DNA from: Streptomyces canus
GTDB lineage: Bacteria; Actinomycetota; Actinomycetes; Streptomycetales; Streptomycetaceae
DNA: 64,000 bases
Reading direction: 5' to 3'
Assembly (NCBI RefSeq): GCF_030816965.1
Contig: NZ_JAUSYQ010000002.1
Location: 6,562,001 to 6,626,000, forward strand
Part shown: in pieces, positions 54,579-64,000 of the stretch
Position numbering within the stretch: the first letter of the stretch is position 1
Layout: every line of letters starts with the position of its first letter
Notes under the pieces: generated by a model
Databases searched by the model: none
What the model was told of the DNA's origin: nothing
What the model saw: the letters and a program-made list of their open reading frames with translations, nothing else
Program-made: the position numbers and the translations under genes

Positions 54579-54923
54579 GCGGACGTGGTGCTGAGCGCGC
54601 GTGAGAGCAACGGCAGTACGGCGCGGCGGACCCCGCATTCCTTCCGCCCGCACCCTGTCGTCCTGCCCGGTGGCGCCGCACCCGGCGCGCCCCCCGGAGC
54701 CCAGGCGAGTGGCAGCGGCCCCCTGCGACCGCACCGCGCGGGAAGACCGGTACCCGGTCGGTCGCGGTGCTTCTGTCGCGCTGCTTCGGTCGCGGGGCGG
54801 GGCGGTGCGGCCGCCGGAGGACGTCGTCGTCCACCGTGCCACGCCCCTTCCGCCCCCGTCATTTCCTGCGCGGCGCCACCGCGACGCCCCGATCCGAAGC
54901 CGAGGTGAGTCGCCGTGCTGCTC
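54550..54923. repeat. duplicated operon junction with 290-base non-coding spacer
   Basis: The end of the OppC-like gene and start of its downstream sequence (54550-54593: GCGACGCCCTCGACCCGAAG, then CTGAGGTGAGCGGACGTGGT) recurs in diverged form at 54881-54923 (GCGACGCCCCGATCCGAAGC, then CGAGGTGAGTCGCCGTGCTG), where it runs into the real start of the next ATPase gene. The 287 bases between have no coding character on either strand. A simple reading is that the two genes once met directly at this junction and a duplication or insertion separated them. Confidence 0.7.
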
Positions 54924-55889
54924 GAAGTGCGTGACCTGCATGTGGAGTTCAGGACCAGGGACGGGGTCGCCAAGGCGGTCAACGGGGTCGACTACGGGGT
55001 GGACGAGGGCGAGACCCTCGCCGTGCTCGGGGAGTCGGGGTCCGGGAAGTCGGTGACCGCACAGGCGATCATGGGGATCCTCGACGTTCCTCCGGGGAAG
55101 ATCACCGGCGGCGAGATCGTCTTCCAGGGGCAGGATCTGCTGAAGCTGAAGGAGGACGAGCGGCGCAACGTCCGTGGTGCCCGGATGGCGATGATCTTCC
55201 AGGACGCGCTGTCGTCGCTGAATCCCGTACTGAGCGTGGGAGACCAGCTCGGCGAGATGTTCGTCGTGCACCGCGGGATGTCGAAGAAGGACGCTCGGGC
55301 CAGGGCCGTCGAGCTGATGGACCGGGTGCGCATCCCGGCCGCCAAGGAGCGTGTGAGGGACTATCCGCACCAGTTCTCCGGCGGCATGCGCCAGCGCATC
55401 ATGATCGCGATGGCGCTCGCCCTGGAACCCGCGCTGATCATCGCCGACGAACCGACGACCGCCCTCGACGTCACCGTCCAGGCCCAGGTGATGGACCTGC
55501 TCGCCGAGCTCCAGCGCGAGTACAACATGGGGCTCATCCTCATCACCCACGACCTCGGTGTCGTCGCGGACGTGGCCGACCGGATCGCCGTCATGTACGC
55601 GGGGCGGATCGTCGAGCAGGCCCCCGTCCACGACATCTACAAGGCGCCCGCCCACCCCTACACACGTGGACTCCTCGACTCCATCCCCCGGCTCGATCAG
55701 AAGGGGCAGGAGCTGTACGCCATCAAGGGATTGCCGCCCAACCTGATGCACATCCCGCCGGGTTGCGCGTTCAACCCCCGGTGCCCGATGGCCAGGGACG
55801 TCTGCCGCACGGACGTACCGCCTCTGTACGACGTGGACGACAGGCGGACGAGTGCCTGTCACTTCTGGACGGAGTGCCTCAATGGTTGA
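54915..55889 (+). CDS. second Opp operon: OppD-like ATPase
   Basis: 324 residues, GTG 54915. Walker A GESGSGKS at 39-46, [21 protein letters not shown], signature [19 protein letters not shown], Walker [14 protein letters not shown]-loop [11 protein letters not shown] and the oligopeptide-transporter C-terminal motif [20 protein letters not shown]. The final residues in Q-loop position ([10 protein letters not shown]) differ slightly from the usual FQDP. Preceded by GAGGTGAG within the duplicated junction; overlaps the next gene by 8 bases. Confidence 0.93.
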   Translation: MLLEVRDLHVEFRTRDGVAKAVNGVDYGVDEGETLAVLGESGSGKSVTAQAIMGILDVPPGKITGGEIVFQGQDLLKLKEDERRNVRGARMAMIFQDALSSLNPVLSVGDQLGEMFVVHRGMSKKDARARAVELMDRVRIPAAKERVRDYPHQFSGGMRQRIMIAMALALEPALIIADEPTTALDVTVQAQVMDLLAELQREYNMGLILITHDLGVVADVADRIAVMYAGRIVEQAPVHDIYKAPAHPYTRGLLDSIPRLDQKGQELYAIKGLPPNLMHIPPGCAFNPRCPMARDVCRTDVPPLYDVDDRRTSACHFWTECLNG

Positions 55890-56919
55890 GCCGATCCTGG
55901 AAGTGGGTGGACTGGTCAAGCACTATCCCTTGACGCGGGGCATTCTGTTCAAGAAACACATCGGTGCCGTCAAGGCCGTCGACGGAGTGGACTTCGCCCT
56001 CGCCAAGGGAGAGACCCTCGGCATCGTCGGGGAGTCCGGCTGCGGCAAGTCGACCGTTGCGAAGATGCTCGTCCATCTCGAGCGGCCGACCGCAGGGGCG
56101 ATCAAGTACAAGGGCGAGGACATCACCAAGCTCTCCGGCAAGGCGCTCAGGACGGTCCGCCGCAACATCCAGATGGTCTTCCAGGACCCGTACACCTCGC
56201 TCAACCCCCGGATGACGGTCGGCGACATCATCGGGGAGCCGTACGACATCCACCCCGAGGTGGCGCCCAAGGGAGACCGGCGCAGGAAGGTCCAGGACCT
56301 GCTGGACGTCGTGGGCCTCAACCCCGAGTACATCAACCGCTATCCGCACCAGTTCTCCGGCGGTCAGCGCCAGCGCATCGGCATCGCGCGCGGACTGGCC
56401 CTGCGCCCGGAGATCATCGTCGCCGACGAACCGGTCTCCGCCCTCGACGTCTCCGTCCAGGCCCAGGTGATCAACCTCCTCGACCGGCTCCAGAGCGAGT
56501 TCGAGCTGTCGTACCTCTTCATCGCGCACGACCTGTCCATCGTCCGGCACATCTCGGACCGGGTCGGGGTGATGTACCTCGGGCGGATCGTCGAGATCGG
56601 CCGGGACGCCGAGATCTACGACCATCCGACGCACCCCTACACCCAGGCGCTGCTGTCCGCCGTGCCGGTGCCCGACCCGGAGGCCCGCGAGCACCGGGAG
56701 CGGATCATCCTCACAGGTGACGTCCCGTCCCCGACGAACATCCCGTCCGGGTGCCGCTTCCGCACCCGTTGCTGGAAGGCCCAGGAGCGCTGCGCGCTGG
56801 AGGTCCCGGCGCTGGCGGTGCCCGCGGAGTTCCGGTTCGCGGGCGGGCCCGCCGCACACGACTCGGCGTGCCACTTCGCGGAGGAGAAGCAGGTCGTACC
56901 GACCGAGGAGCCGGAGTAA
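55882..56919 (+). CDS. second Opp operon: OppF-like ATPase
   Basis: 345 residues from ATG 55882 after [31 protein letters not shown] is the OppF-specific start; Walker [10 protein letters not shown] at 50-58, [28 protein letters not shown], signature [19 protein letters not shown], Walker [16 protein letters not shown]-loop [10 protein letters not shown] and [15 protein letters not shown] at the end. Last gene of the operon. The frame is open to 55852, inside the previous gene. Confidence 0.93.
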   Translation: MVEPILEVGGLVKHYPLTRGILFKKHIGAVKAVDGVDFALAKGETLGIVGESGCGKSTVAKMLVHLERPTAGAIKYKGEDITKLSGKALRTVRRNIQMVFQDPYTSLNPRMTVGDIIGEPYDIHPEVAPKGDRRRKVQDLLDVVGLNPEYINRYPHQFSGGQRQRIGIARGLALRPEIIVADEPVSALDVSVQAQVINLLDRLQSEFELSYLFIAHDLSIVRHISDRVGVMYLGRIVEIGRDAEIYDHPTHPYTQALLSAVPVPDPEAREHRERIILTGDVPSPTNIPSGCRFRTRCWKAQERCALEVPALAVPAEFRFAGGPAAHDSACHFAEEKQVVPTEEPE

Positions 56920-56998
56920 CACGGAGGCAACTTGGCTGACCCGGTTCCGATATACGGACGCGTCAGTCTCTACGACGTACGGCCGTGCGGGTGCCGTA

Positions 56999-57034
56999 AG
57001 CGGGCCGGGACGCGCCATGTCGTCCCGGCCCGCT
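56999..57034. terminator. bidirectional terminator between OppF-like and peptidase genes
   Basis: Perfect 14-bp stem AGCGGGCCGGGACG with its reverse complement and an 8-base loop, between convergent stops at 56919 and 57039. Confidence 0.88.
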
Positions 57035-57038
57035 GCTG

Positions 57039-59162
57039 TTACTGCGCCATCCCCAACGACCGCTTCAGGAAGTCCAGCTGAAGCCGCAGCAGGTTCTCCG
57101 CGACCGTCTCCTGCGGGGTCATGTGGGTCACACCGGACAGCGGCAGCACCTCGTGCGGGCGGCCGGCGGCCAGCAGGGCCGAGGACAGGCGCAGGGAGTG
57201 GGCGACCACCACGTTGTCGTCCGCGAGGCCGTGGATGATCATCATCGGGCGGTGCGGCTCGGCCGCGTCGACCAGGCCCTCGTCGTGGACCAGCGAGTTG
57301 CGGCGGTACACCGCCGGCTGCTCGTCCGGGTGGCCGAGGTAGCGCTCCTGGTAGTGGGTGTCGTACAGGCGCAGATCGCTGACCGGGGCGCCGACCACCG
57401 CCGCGTGGAAGACGTCGGGCCGGCGCAGCACCGCGAGGGCTGCCAGATAGCCGCCGAAGGACCAGCCGCGGATCCCGACCCGGGAGAGATCGAGAGGGAA
57501 GTCCTCGGCCAGCGACTGGAGCGCGTCCACCTGGTCCTGGAGGACGACCGCCGCGAGGTCGTCCCGGACCGCCTTCTCCCAGGCGGGGGAGCGGCCCGGG
57601 GTGCCCCGGCCGTCGGCCACGACCACCGCGAAGCCCTGGTCGGCGAACCACTGCGAGGTCAGGTGCGGATTGTGCGCGGCGACCACCCGCTGTCCGTGCG
57701 GACCCCCGTACGGGTCCAGCAAAACCGGAAGAGGGCTGTCACCGGCGTAGTCCTGCGGCATAAGCACGGCGCACGGGATCTTTCGTGCGCCCCCCTCGAT
57801 GAGGGTCACGCGCGGGGTCAAACCGGGATCTTCTGCGTACGACGTGACAGTCGCCGTCTCCTTGCCGTCGCGCAGTACCCGCACGCGGGCGCCCGGCCGG
57901 TCGAGGGCCGCCGACACCAGCACGGTCACGCCCCCGGCGCGCACCGCCGAGTGCACGCCGGGCTCCTGCGAGACGCGCTCCACCCCGAGCTCGTTCACCC
58001 GGTAGACGTGCACCTCGCCGGTCTCCGGTGACTCAGCCTCCGCACCGGCCGACGCCGAGACCAGCACGTCATCCTCGGTCACGTCCAGCACCGCGCGGAC
58101 GTGCAACTGCGGTCCGGTCAGCGGGCGTTCTCCTACCGCCAGTACCCGCGCGCCACCCTCGTCGGCGATCCGCACGAGCTGTCCCGAAGGGCTCCAGCAG
58201 GGCACCCCAGGGAAAAGATCCAGCCAAATTGGATCTTCGTCCGCGTGCACCATCCGGGTCGCTCCGGACTCCGGATCCACCGCGAGATACAGCTGACTGC
58301 GCTGGTCGCGCGCCTGTACGAGCAGCAGCGGGGCACCCGCCGCTGACCAGTGCACATGGGCCAGATACGGATAGCGGGCCCGGTCCCAGGAGACCTCCGT
58401 GCGGGCCCCGTCCAGGGCCACCACGAACAGCCGTACATCCGCGTTGGAGGTGCCCGCGGCCGGGTACGGGACGTGGTGTGGCTCACGCTCCGGGTGGGCC
58501 GGGTCGGAGATCCACCAGCGCCGCACCGGCGTGTCGTCCACGCGCGCGACCAGCAGCCGGTCCGACTGCGGCGACCACCAGAAACCCCGTGACCGGCCCA
58601 TCTCCTCGGCCGCGATGAACTCCGCGAGACCGTAGGTGACGTGATCCGACTCCGGGACGGCCAGCGCCCGGTCTCCCTCGCCCTCGGCGCCCACGACCCT
58701 CAGGGCGCCCTGGGCGACGTACGCGATGTGCCGTCCGTCGGGGGCCGGGCGCGGGTCGATCACCGGTCCGGGCACGGGCAGTTCACGTGCTGTGCCGACT
58801 CGCAGCTCCGCCGTGAAAAGCCGCCCTGACAAGGCGAAAGAGGCCAACTCGACGGCTGCGTCGGTGGCGTGGCCGACGATACCGGCACCGCCCTCGCGGC
58901 TGCGTTCGCGGCGCGCCCGCTCCTGGGGCGACAGTCGCTCCTCGGCGCCGCCCAGGAGGGCGCGCGGGTCGGCCGCCACGCGCTCCCCGCCGTCCGCCGT
59001 GTCGAGCACCCACAGTGAATTGGCCCGGTCCGTGCCGGAGTTCGAGCGCAGGAACACGACACGCGATCCGTCGGGCGCCACGGTGAACGCGCGCGGCGCG
59101 CCGAGCGTGAAGCGCTGGGTACGGGCGTGCCGGCGGGGAAAGGAGTCAGGCTCGGTCGTCAT
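57039..59162 (-). CDS. S9-family prolyl oligopeptidase / DPP IV-type peptidase
   Basis: 707 residues from ATG 59162 (frame open to 59357 without homology). N-terminal beta-propeller region (about 20-440) of DPP IV type, including AEFIAAEEMGRSRGFWWSPQSDRLLVARVDD with the EE motif that anchors the substrate N-terminus. The C-terminal alpha/beta hydrolase domain carries the catalytic triad: S568 in GWSFGG, D648 in HGLADDN and H680 in GVTH. It should remove dipeptides from the N-terminus of proline-containing peptides. No signal peptide is evident, so it is likely cytosolic and well placed to digest peptides imported by the adjacent Opp operon, although it is on the opposite strand. Confidence 0.9.
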   Translation of the reverse strand: MTTEPDSFPRRHARTQRFTLGAPRAFTVAPDGSRVVFLRSNSGTDRANSLWVLDTADGGERVAADPRALLGGAEERLSPQERARRERSREGGAGIVGHATDAAVELASFALSGRLFTAELRVGTARELPVPGPVIDPRPAPDGRHIAYVAQGALRVVGAEGEGDRALAVPESDHVTYGLAEFIAAEEMGRSRGFWWSPQSDRLLVARVDDTPVRRWWISDPAHPEREPHHVPYPAAGTSNADVRLFVVALDGARTEVSWDRARYPYLAHVHWSAAGAPLLLVQARDQRSQLYLAVDPESGATRMVHADEDPIWLDLFPGVPCWSPSGQLVRIADEGGARVLAVGERPLTGPQLHVRAVLDVTEDDVLVSASAGAEAESPETGEVHVYRVNELGVERVSQEPGVHSAVRAGGVTVLVSAALDRPGARVRVLRDGKETATVTSYAEDPGLTPRVTLIEGGARKIPCAVLMPQDYAGDSPLPVLLDPYGGPHGQRVVAAHNPHLTSQWFADQGFAVVVADGRGTPGRSPAWEKAVRDDLAAVVLQDQVDALQSLAEDFPLDLSRVGIRGWSFGGYLAALAVLRRPDVFHAAVVGAPVSDLRLYDTHYQERYLGHPDEQPAVYRRNSLVHDEGLVDAAEPHRPMMIIHGLADDNVVVAHSLRLSSALLAAGRPHEVLPLSGVTHMTPQETVAENLLRLQLDFLKRSLGMAQ

Positions 59163-59350
59163 GCCCCGACCATATTGGCCATGCGCCCCCTTGTGCGGCC
59201 GTGCGCCGACGGATGCGCAGGCCCGGATAGTTATGATCACTACCGCATAGTGGGTATGAATCCGCTGGCTGCTGTATGGATTTATCTGCCCCCATAGTTC
59301 CGTTCCCGTCCGACCCCCCACGTCCCTGGGTTCTTTGGAGGTGAGCCGCC

Positions 59351-59545
59351 GTGGCACTCTCGATTTCGGCGGTGGTGCTGCTGGCGATCATCGTCTTCCT
59401 GCTGATCAAGAAGTCGGGCCTGAAGGGCGGACACGCGATCGTGTGCATCCTGCTCGGCTTCTATCTCGCCGCTTCCTCGGTCGCCCCGACGATCAGTGAG
59501 CTGACGACGAACATCGCGGGCATGATCGGCAGTATCAAGTTCTGA
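59351..59545 (+). CDS. small two-helix membrane protein
   Basis: 64 residues, GTG 59351 after GGAGG (59337-59341). ALSISAVVLLAIIVFLLIKK and KGGHAIVCILLGFYLAASSV are two hydrophobic segments, followed by a short amphipathic tail (TISELTTNIAGMIGSIKF). No domain is recognised; similar short proteins occur ahead of mshB in streptomycetes. Function unknown. Confidence 0.8.
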   Translation: MALSISAVVLLAIIVFLLIKKSGLKGGHAIVCILLGFYLAASSVAPTISELTTNIAGMIGSIKF

Positions 59546-59590
59546 GACCGGCTGAGCGGGACCGCCGGTGGCTCCTCGTAGGGTGGGGCC

Positions 59591-60448
59591 ATGACGGAAC
59601 AGCCCGCTCGGCGTCTTCTCCTGGTGCACGCGCACCCGGACGACGAGTCGATCAACAACGGCGCGACCATGGCCAGGTACGCGGCCGAGGGTGCTCGGGT
59701 GACCCTGGTCACCTGCACCCTCGGCGAGCGTGGCGAGGTCATCCCGCCGGAGCTGCGGCATCTGACCGGCGCCGGCCTCGCTCAGGAGCGTGAGCGCGAG
59801 CTGGCCGCGGCCATGGAGCGACTGGGCGTCGAGGACTTCGGGTTCCTCGGCGGCCGCGGCCGGTACCAGGACTCCGGGATGATGGGCACCGCCGACAACG
59901 ACAACCCGCACTGCTTCTGGCGGGCCGACGTCGACGAGGCGGCCCGCCAGCTCGTCGAGGTGATCCTGGAGGTGCGCCCCCAGGTCCTCGTCACCTACGA
60001 CGACCACGGCGGATACGGCCACCCCGACCACATCCAGGCCCACCGGGTCGCCATGCGCGCGGTGGAGCTCGCCGCCGGGACGGGCTGGACGATCGGGAAG
60101 GTCTACTGGAACCGCGTACCGCGCACGGTCGGCGAGCAGGCGTTCGCCCGGCTCCACGACGACCTGCCCGACCTCCCCTTCACCAAGGCCGCCGTCCTCG
60201 ACGACGTACCGGGTGTGGTGGACGACGAGCGCATCACCACGGAGATCGACGGCACGGCGTACGCCGCCGCCAAGAGCGCCGCGATGGCCGCGCACGCCAC
60301 CCAGATCGACGTCTGCGGGGCGTACTTCGCGCTCTCGAACGAACTCGCGCAACCTCTCTTCACCACCGAGTACTACCAATTGGTGAGGGGGGAACACGGG
60401 GAGACGAAGGAGACCGACCTGTTCTCCGGGATAGAGGGCGCGTCATGA
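59591..60448 (+). CDS. mshB: mycothiol biosynthesis deacetylase MshB
   Basis: 285-residue zinc deacetylase that converts GlcNAc-inositol to GlcN-inositol, the second step of mycothiol synthesis. The LmbE-family zinc site is present: AHPDDE at 14-19 (H15, D18), with the third ligand H147 in [31 protein letters not shown] and [23 protein letters not shown] are characteristic of MshB rather than Mca. ATG 59591. Its end overlaps the next gene by four bases (ATGA). Confidence 0.94.
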   Translation: MTEQPARRLLLVHAHPDDESINNGATMARYAAEGARVTLVTCTLGERGEVIPPELRHLTGAGLAQERERELAAAMERLGVEDFGFLGGRGRYQDSGMMGTADNDNPHCFWRADVDEAARQLVEVILEVRPQVLVTYDDHGGYGHPDHIQAHRVAMRAVELAAGTGWTIGKVYWNRVPRTVGEQAFARLHDDLPDLPFTKAAVLDDVPGVVDDERITTEIDGTAYAAAKSAAMAAHATQIDVCGAYFALSNELAQPLFTTEYYQLVRGEHGETKETDLFSGIEGAS

Positions 60449-60855
60449 GCGACCGTACGTCGATGCTGGCCCAGCCCCTGCAGCGCCCCTCCGCCGGACG
60501 GGCCGCCGCCTATCTCGGCCTTTTCGCGCTCGGCGCGGTCGTGGGGCTCGCCGGAGCGCTGGTGCAGGGCGGCTGGTTCCCGGGCGGACTGCTGCTCGCG
60601 CTGCTCGGCGAGGCCGGACTGCTGCTCGGCGGAGCGCGCGCCGCCGACAGCCGCGCCGGAGCCGTCGCGCCCGCGGGCGGCTGGATGATCGCTGTCATCT
60701 TTCTCACCGCCAGCCGTCCGGAAGGCGACTTCGTCTTCGCCGCAGGAAGCGGCTCCTATCTCTTCCTGCTCGGCGGCATGGCTGTGGCTGTGATCTGCGC
60801 CACCCTTGGGTCAGGGCGGCAACCGGGCGGCGATCCCGTCCGACTTGGCAAGTGA
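60445..60855 (+). CDS. DUF6113 membrane protein coupled to mshB
   Basis: 136 residues with four hydrophobic stretches ([84 protein letters not shown]). Matches the DUF6113 family as I remember it, found beside mshB in actinobacteria. The ATGA overlap implies translational coupling with MshB; no known role in mycothiol metabolism. Confidence 0.8.
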   Translation: MSDRTSMLAQPLQRPSAGRAAAYLGLFALGAVVGLAGALVQGGWFPGGLLLALLGEAGLLLGGARAADSRAGAVAPAGGWMIAVIFLTASRPEGDFVFAAGSGSYLFLLGGMAVAVICATLGSGRQPGGDPVRLGK

Positions 60856-61015
60856 CGTACCACTTCTTCGCATCGCGCGCGTGCGAGTCCCGTGTGGGTT
60901 TCCTCAGCGGTCGTGGGATACAGGCCAGAAGTGGCCAGTATGGTGGTGCGCGCCGCCGAGCCGCCCGAAGCACTGAGGTCGAAACGGGCGGTGGAGCCAA
61001 CCAGGAGAACCTGCC

Positions 61016-63814
61016 TTGAGTCGTGAAACTGACAGTCCGTCCTCCGGGCCCAACGGGCGCGGCGGAGCCGCCTACCCCTCGGGCACGCCGCCGTACGGGA
61101 CGCCCCAGGTGTCCGACGGCGGTCCGGACGCGGGCCGTTCGGCCGCGCAGCCGGAGGAACGCAAGACCGAGACCACGCTGACGACCCGGATCCGGATCAA
61201 CATCCCCGGATCGCGGCCCATTCCGCCGGTCGTCGTGCGTCAGCCCGTCGGTGAGACGGAGAACTCCGGCGACAGAGGCCAGGACACCCAGGCGTCGGCG
61301 CCGAGTCCCTCCTCGACCACGGGCACCGTCGAACTGCCCGCCGACCCGGCGCCGCCCGCCGCCGAGGAGAAGGCGAGCGACTGGTTCGCGCCCCGCAAGT
61401 CCGGCCCCGCCAAGGGCGGTCCGGACGAGGGTGCCACCAACGGGGCGGGTCTGCCGGACGGTTCGGGTGCGGGTGTGCCTGGTGCCGGTGCGCCGGGTGG
61501 CGCGGGCCCGGGTGCCGGTGCGTCCGGCCCCCGTCACGGTGGCCCGGGCGCGGCAGGGTCCGGCGGTGCGCGTCACGGGGCCGGTCGGCCCGGTGGTGTG
61601 GTCGGTTCCATGAGCGTGCCCGGCGGTTCCCGCTCCGGCGGGACGAACGGCGCCGGGCTCACGGGCGCCACCGGCGGTCCGGTGGCCCCCGGCCACGGCG
61701 GCGGCACAGGCTCCTTCGACGTCACCGAGGCCCTGAACGCAGGCCCGCGCGGCACCGAACCCCGCCGCGACGACCTCCCGTACTTCGCGGAGAACGGCAA
61801 CGGCTCCGGCGGCCCGAACGGGGAGAGCGGCCAGGGCGGGTACGGCGGCCAGGGCGGCCGTGACGACCTGAACGGCCCGGCTGGGTTCGGCGGTCAGAAC
61901 GGCCGGAGCGGCCAGGACGCCCTGAGCGGCCCCGGCGGTCACGACGGCCCGAACGGTCAGGGCGGGTACGGCGGCCAGAACGGCCAGGACGCTCCGAGCG
62001 ACCATGGCGGATTCGGTGGCCCCGGCGATCACGACGGCCCGAACGGGCAGAGCGGCTTCGGTCCTCGGGGTGGCCCCGGCGGCGGCCCCGGCGGGCAGAA
62101 CGGCCAGATCGACTACGGCGGCCAGGGCGGCCAGATCGACTACGGCGGCGGCTTCGGCGGGCCGAAGCGTCCCGGCGGCCCGGGCGGACCCCAGGGCCCC
62201 GCGGGCCCGACCGGCGGCCCGGTCACCGGCGACGGCCCGGTCGTGCCGCCCGCAGGACCGGACCCCTTCGCCGGGGCCGAGCCCTTCGGCGGCGAGTCCT
62301 TCAACGGTTCCGACGGCTTCGGCGGCCAGGGCGGACCCGGCGGCCAGCGCGGACCCGGCGGCCAGGGCGCTCCCGGTGGCCCGGGCGGTCCGGGTGGCGC
62401 GCGCGGTCCCGGCGGCCCTGGCGCTTCCCGCGGTCCGGGCGGCACACGCGGTCCCGGTGCCCCAGGCGCTCCCGGCGGCCCGGGAATCCCCGGCGGGCTC
62501 GCCGGCCCCGGTGCCCCAGGCATCTCCGGCGGCCAGGCCGGCCAGGGCGCCCCAGGCACCCTCGGTCGCCCGGGCGGCCCTGGTGCCCCTGCTCCCGGTG
62601 GTGTCCCCGGCGCGGGCCTCGGCCCCGGTGGCGGTCTGAGCGACGACACCGCGATCCTCACCCCGCAGAAGCCGGCCCCCGGACCGGGCGCGCCCGGCTT
62701 CGGCAACCCCGACAACGTCTCCGGGCACACCGTCACCAGCGGCATCCCGGTCGTGCCGCCCGGCGCCCAGAACGCCCCCTTCGGACCGGGCGCCGACGGC
62801 CGTACGCCCCCGAAGCGGCCCGACACCGCGTCGCAGGAAGCTCCGGCCGCCGCGCCGAAGAAGAAGAAAAAGAAGGGCCGTAGCAAGGTGGCGCTGCTCG
62901 GCGGCACCGTGGTCCTCCTCGGCGTCGGTGCCTACGGCGCCGGCCTCCTGATGAACCGCTCCGACGTGCCCAAGGGCACCACCGTGCTCGGTGTGGACAT
63001 CGGCGGCGGCACCCGCGACGATGCCGTCAAGAAGCTCGACGACGCCCTCGGCGACCGGGTGAACAAGGCCCTGAAGCTGTCGGTCGGCGGCGACACCGTC
63101 TCACTCAAGCCGGACCAGGCGGGGCTCCAGCTCGACGATCAGGCCACGGTCGCCGCGGCCGCGAAGAGCGACTACAACCCGGTGTCCGTCATCGGCTCCC
63201 TCTTCGGCAAGCACCGGGTCGTCGACCCGGTCATGCCGGTCGACGAGGAGAAGCTCCAGGCCGCCCTGGAGGACGCCTCGGGCGGCGCAGGCTCGGCGAC
63301 CGACGGCACGATCAAGTTCCAGAACGGCAAGGCCGTCGCCGTCTACGGCAAGGTTGGCAAGGGCATCGACGTGGCCAGGTCGACCACCGCGGTCGAGGAC
63401 GCGTACCGCACCCAGGTGGAGACCGGCACGGCTCCCGCGGTGTCGCTCCCGACGACCACCAAGCAGCCGACGATCTCGAACGCCGAGGTCGACCGGGTGA
63501 TGAAGGAGTTCGCCGAGCCGGCGATGTCCGAGAACGTCATCGTGGAGACCGACGCGGTGCACAGCATCCCCTTCGGCGCCCTGTCCCTGCCGAAGATCCT
63601 CGGCTTCAAGGCCGTCGACGGCAAGCTCGTGGAGACGTACAACCTCGAGGCGCTCAAGGCGGCGTACGGCAACACCTTCGACGGCGTGCAGATCAATGGC
63701 GCGAGCGGGAAGCGTGACGTCTTGCCGCAGGACGTGGCCTCCGCGCTGGGCAAGGCCCTGCGCGGCAAGACGACGGCGGAGCGCACCGCGGTCATCGACA
63801 CCAACCCGAGCTGA
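61016..63814 (+). CDS. collagen-like, membrane-anchored protein with peptidoglycan-binding-type domains
   Basis: 932 residues beginning at a rare TTG (61016), chosen because AGGAG lies 8 bases ahead and no other in-frame start has one. Residues about 1-150 are polar; about 150-560 are low-complexity, Gly-rich, with collagen-like G-x-y runs (about residues 440-530, [16 protein letters not shown] type). A Lys cluster ([11 protein letters not shown]) precedes one membrane helix at about 625-645 ([21 protein letters not shown]). The outer part (about 650-930) has YoaR/PG_binding_4-like repeats ([67 protein letters not shown]). Topology puts the glycine-rich part in the cytosol, which is odd for a collagen-like sequence. 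Confidence 0.82.
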   Translation: MSRETDSPSSGPNGRGGAAYPSGTPPYGTPQVSDGGPDAGRSAAQPEERKTETTLTTRIRINIPGSRPIPPVVVRQPVGETENSGDRGQDTQASAPSPSSTTGTVELPADPAPPAAEEKASDWFAPRKSGPAKGGPDEGATNGAGLPDGSGAGVPGAGAPGGAGPGAGASGPRHGGPGAAGSGGARHGAGRPGGVVGSMSVPGGSRSGGTNGAGLTGATGGPVAPGHGGGTGSFDVTEALNAGPRGTEPRRDDLPYFAENGNGSGGPNGESGQGGYGGQGGRDDLNGPAGFGGQNGRSGQDALSGPGGHDGPNGQGGYGGQNGQDAPSDHGGFGGPGDHDGPNGQSGFGPRGGPGGGPGGQNGQIDYGGQGGQIDYGGGFGGPKRPGGPGGPQGPAGPTGGPVTGDGPVVPPAGPDPFAGAEPFGGESFNGSDGFGGQGGPGGQRGPGGQGAPGGPGGPGGARGPGGPGASRGPGGTRGPGAPGAPGGPGIPGGLAGPGAPGISGGQAGQGAPGTLGRPGGPGAPAPGGVPGAGLGPGGGLSDDTAILTPQKPAPGPGAPGFGNPDNVSGHTVTSGIPVVPPGAQNAPFGPGADGRTPPKRPDTASQEAPAAAPKKKKKKGRSKVALLGGTVVLLGVGAYGAGLLMNRSDVPKGTTVLGVDIGGGTRDDAVKKLDDALGDRVNKALKLSVGGDTVSLKPDQAGLQLDDQATVAAAAKSDYNPVSVIGSLFGKHRVVDPVMPVDEEKLQAALEDASGGAGSATDGTIKFQNGKAVAVYGKVGKGIDVARSTTAVEDAYRTQVETGTAPAVSLPTTTKQPTISNAEVDRVMKEFAEPAMSENVIVETDAVHSIPFGALSLPKILGFKAVDGKLVETYNLEALKAAYGNTFDGVQINGASGKRDVLPQDVASALGKALRGKTTAERTAVIDTNPS

Positions 63815-63819
63815 CAACG

Positions 63820-63853
63820 CGTGAAGGCCCGTCCCGGAGGACGGGCCTTCACG
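63820..63853. terminator. terminator between the collagen-like gene and the right-edge gene
   Basis: Perfect 15-bp stem CGTGAAGGCCCGTCC with its reverse complement and a 4-base loop (CGGA), directly after the stop at 63814 and before the convergent stop at 63867. Confidence 0.9.
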
Positions 63854-63864
63854 GGCTCACGCGG

Positions 63865-64000
63865 TCACGGACGCGTGATGCAGTACAGGGCCACGTAGCC
63901 CTTGATGCCCTGGTAGTTGATCGCGATCCAGAAGAATCCGTCGGTGTAGCCGCAGGCGGTGAAGGTTCCGCCCTCCGAGGCTCCGCCGCACTCCGCTCCC
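63865..64000 (-). CDS. C-terminal end of a small cysteine-containing protein, cut by window edge
   Basis: The minus strand reads GAECGGASEGGTFTACGYTD then GFFWIAINYQGIKGYVALYC and ITRP with stop TGA at 63867-63865; about 44 residues are visible, the rest lies beyond the edge. Three cysteines, many aromatics and alternating strands suggest a small secreted, disulfide-bonded beta domain, perhaps bacterial SH3-like (GYVALYCI as the last strand). Start and signal peptide are not visible, so the identity is open. Confidence 0.6.
   Translation of the reverse strand, partial: GAECGGASEGGTFTACGYTDGFFWIAINYQGIKGYVALYCITRP

Noticed and set aside
54585..54908. Small frames within the spacer between the OppC-like and OppD-like genes
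   Set aside because: No start signals, no recognisable motif, and composition like shadow frames on both strands.

Overview
The window is high-GC actinobacterial DNA from a Streptomyces-type chromosome. Evidence: GTG/TTG starts with purine-rich ribosome binding sites, a WhiB-like regulator, three SpoIIE/HATPase signalling proteins, mycothiol deacetylase MshB, polyphosphate glucokinase, class II fructose-bisphosphatase (GlpX), and the bldK oligopeptide permease operon. I see no rRNA, tRNA, CRISPR array or intact insertion sequence. From memory of S. coelicolor, gene order follows the SCO5040-SCO5128 stretch with local losses and gains.

Layout: (1) 1-8.5 kb: a SpoIIE phosphatase cut by the left edge, a DUF402 protein, class II fumarase, two decayed genes (a SigE-family sigma factor and its downstream partner), a compositionally different acyltransferase, and a class I fumarase carrying one extra base. 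(2) 8.6-18.2 kb: core genes, namely DUF1707 protein, Wbl regulator, glpX, DUF4245, nitroreductase, xseB-xseA, ispH, ppgK, DUF6542 and ychF, plus an amino-acid permease reduced to its two ends. (3) 18.3-21 kb: a YefM/YoeB toxin-antitoxin pair with a clear operator, then a gene graveyard with remnants of a Ser/Thr kinase, a Fic protein, a RidA protein and a LuxR-type regulator. In S. coelicolor the actinorhodin cluster sits at about this place. (4) 21-34.7 kb: LysR/SDR divergon, a 94-bp tandem array made from the convergent ends of the SDR and serpin genes, serpin, septum-formation-like membrane protein, GntR/UTRA regulator, SPOR-like mini-protein, Nudix hydrolase, HATPase, a five-domain PAS-PAS-GAF-SpoIIE-HATPase protein, a membrane protein, and a translationally coupled GH18-like/phosphotransferase-like pair.

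(5) 34.8-43.3 kb: succinate dehydrogenase operon (minus strand), an orphan peptide-binding lipoprotein, and the ribosome-associated GTPase gene typA. (6) 43.6-57 kb: two consecutive five-gene oligopeptide ABC transporters. The first (permease, lipoprotein, permease, ATPase, ATPase) matches bldKA-bldKE. The second (lipoprotein, permease, permease, ATPase, ATPase) is a paralogous Opp operon. They are separated by about 1 kb of degenerate non-coding repeats. (7) 57-64 kb: S9 prolyl-oligopeptidase-type peptidase, small membrane proteins, mshB, a collagen-like membrane protein with peptidoglycan-binding-type domains, and the C-terminal end of a small cysteine-containing protein at the right edge.

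The genes fall into three themes: central carbon and energy metabolism (fumarases, succinate dehydrogenase, GlpX, PpgK), development and stress signalling (SpoIIE/HATPase proteins, Wbl, BldK), and recently decaying DNA. Convergent gene pairs are repeatedly closed by strong perfect hairpins. No wholly new multi-gene system stands out. The most unusual signals are the tandem array built from two gene ends, the cluster of chimaeric gene remnants beside the toxin-antitoxin module, the frameshifted fumarase, and the duplicated junction between two permease-operon genes.
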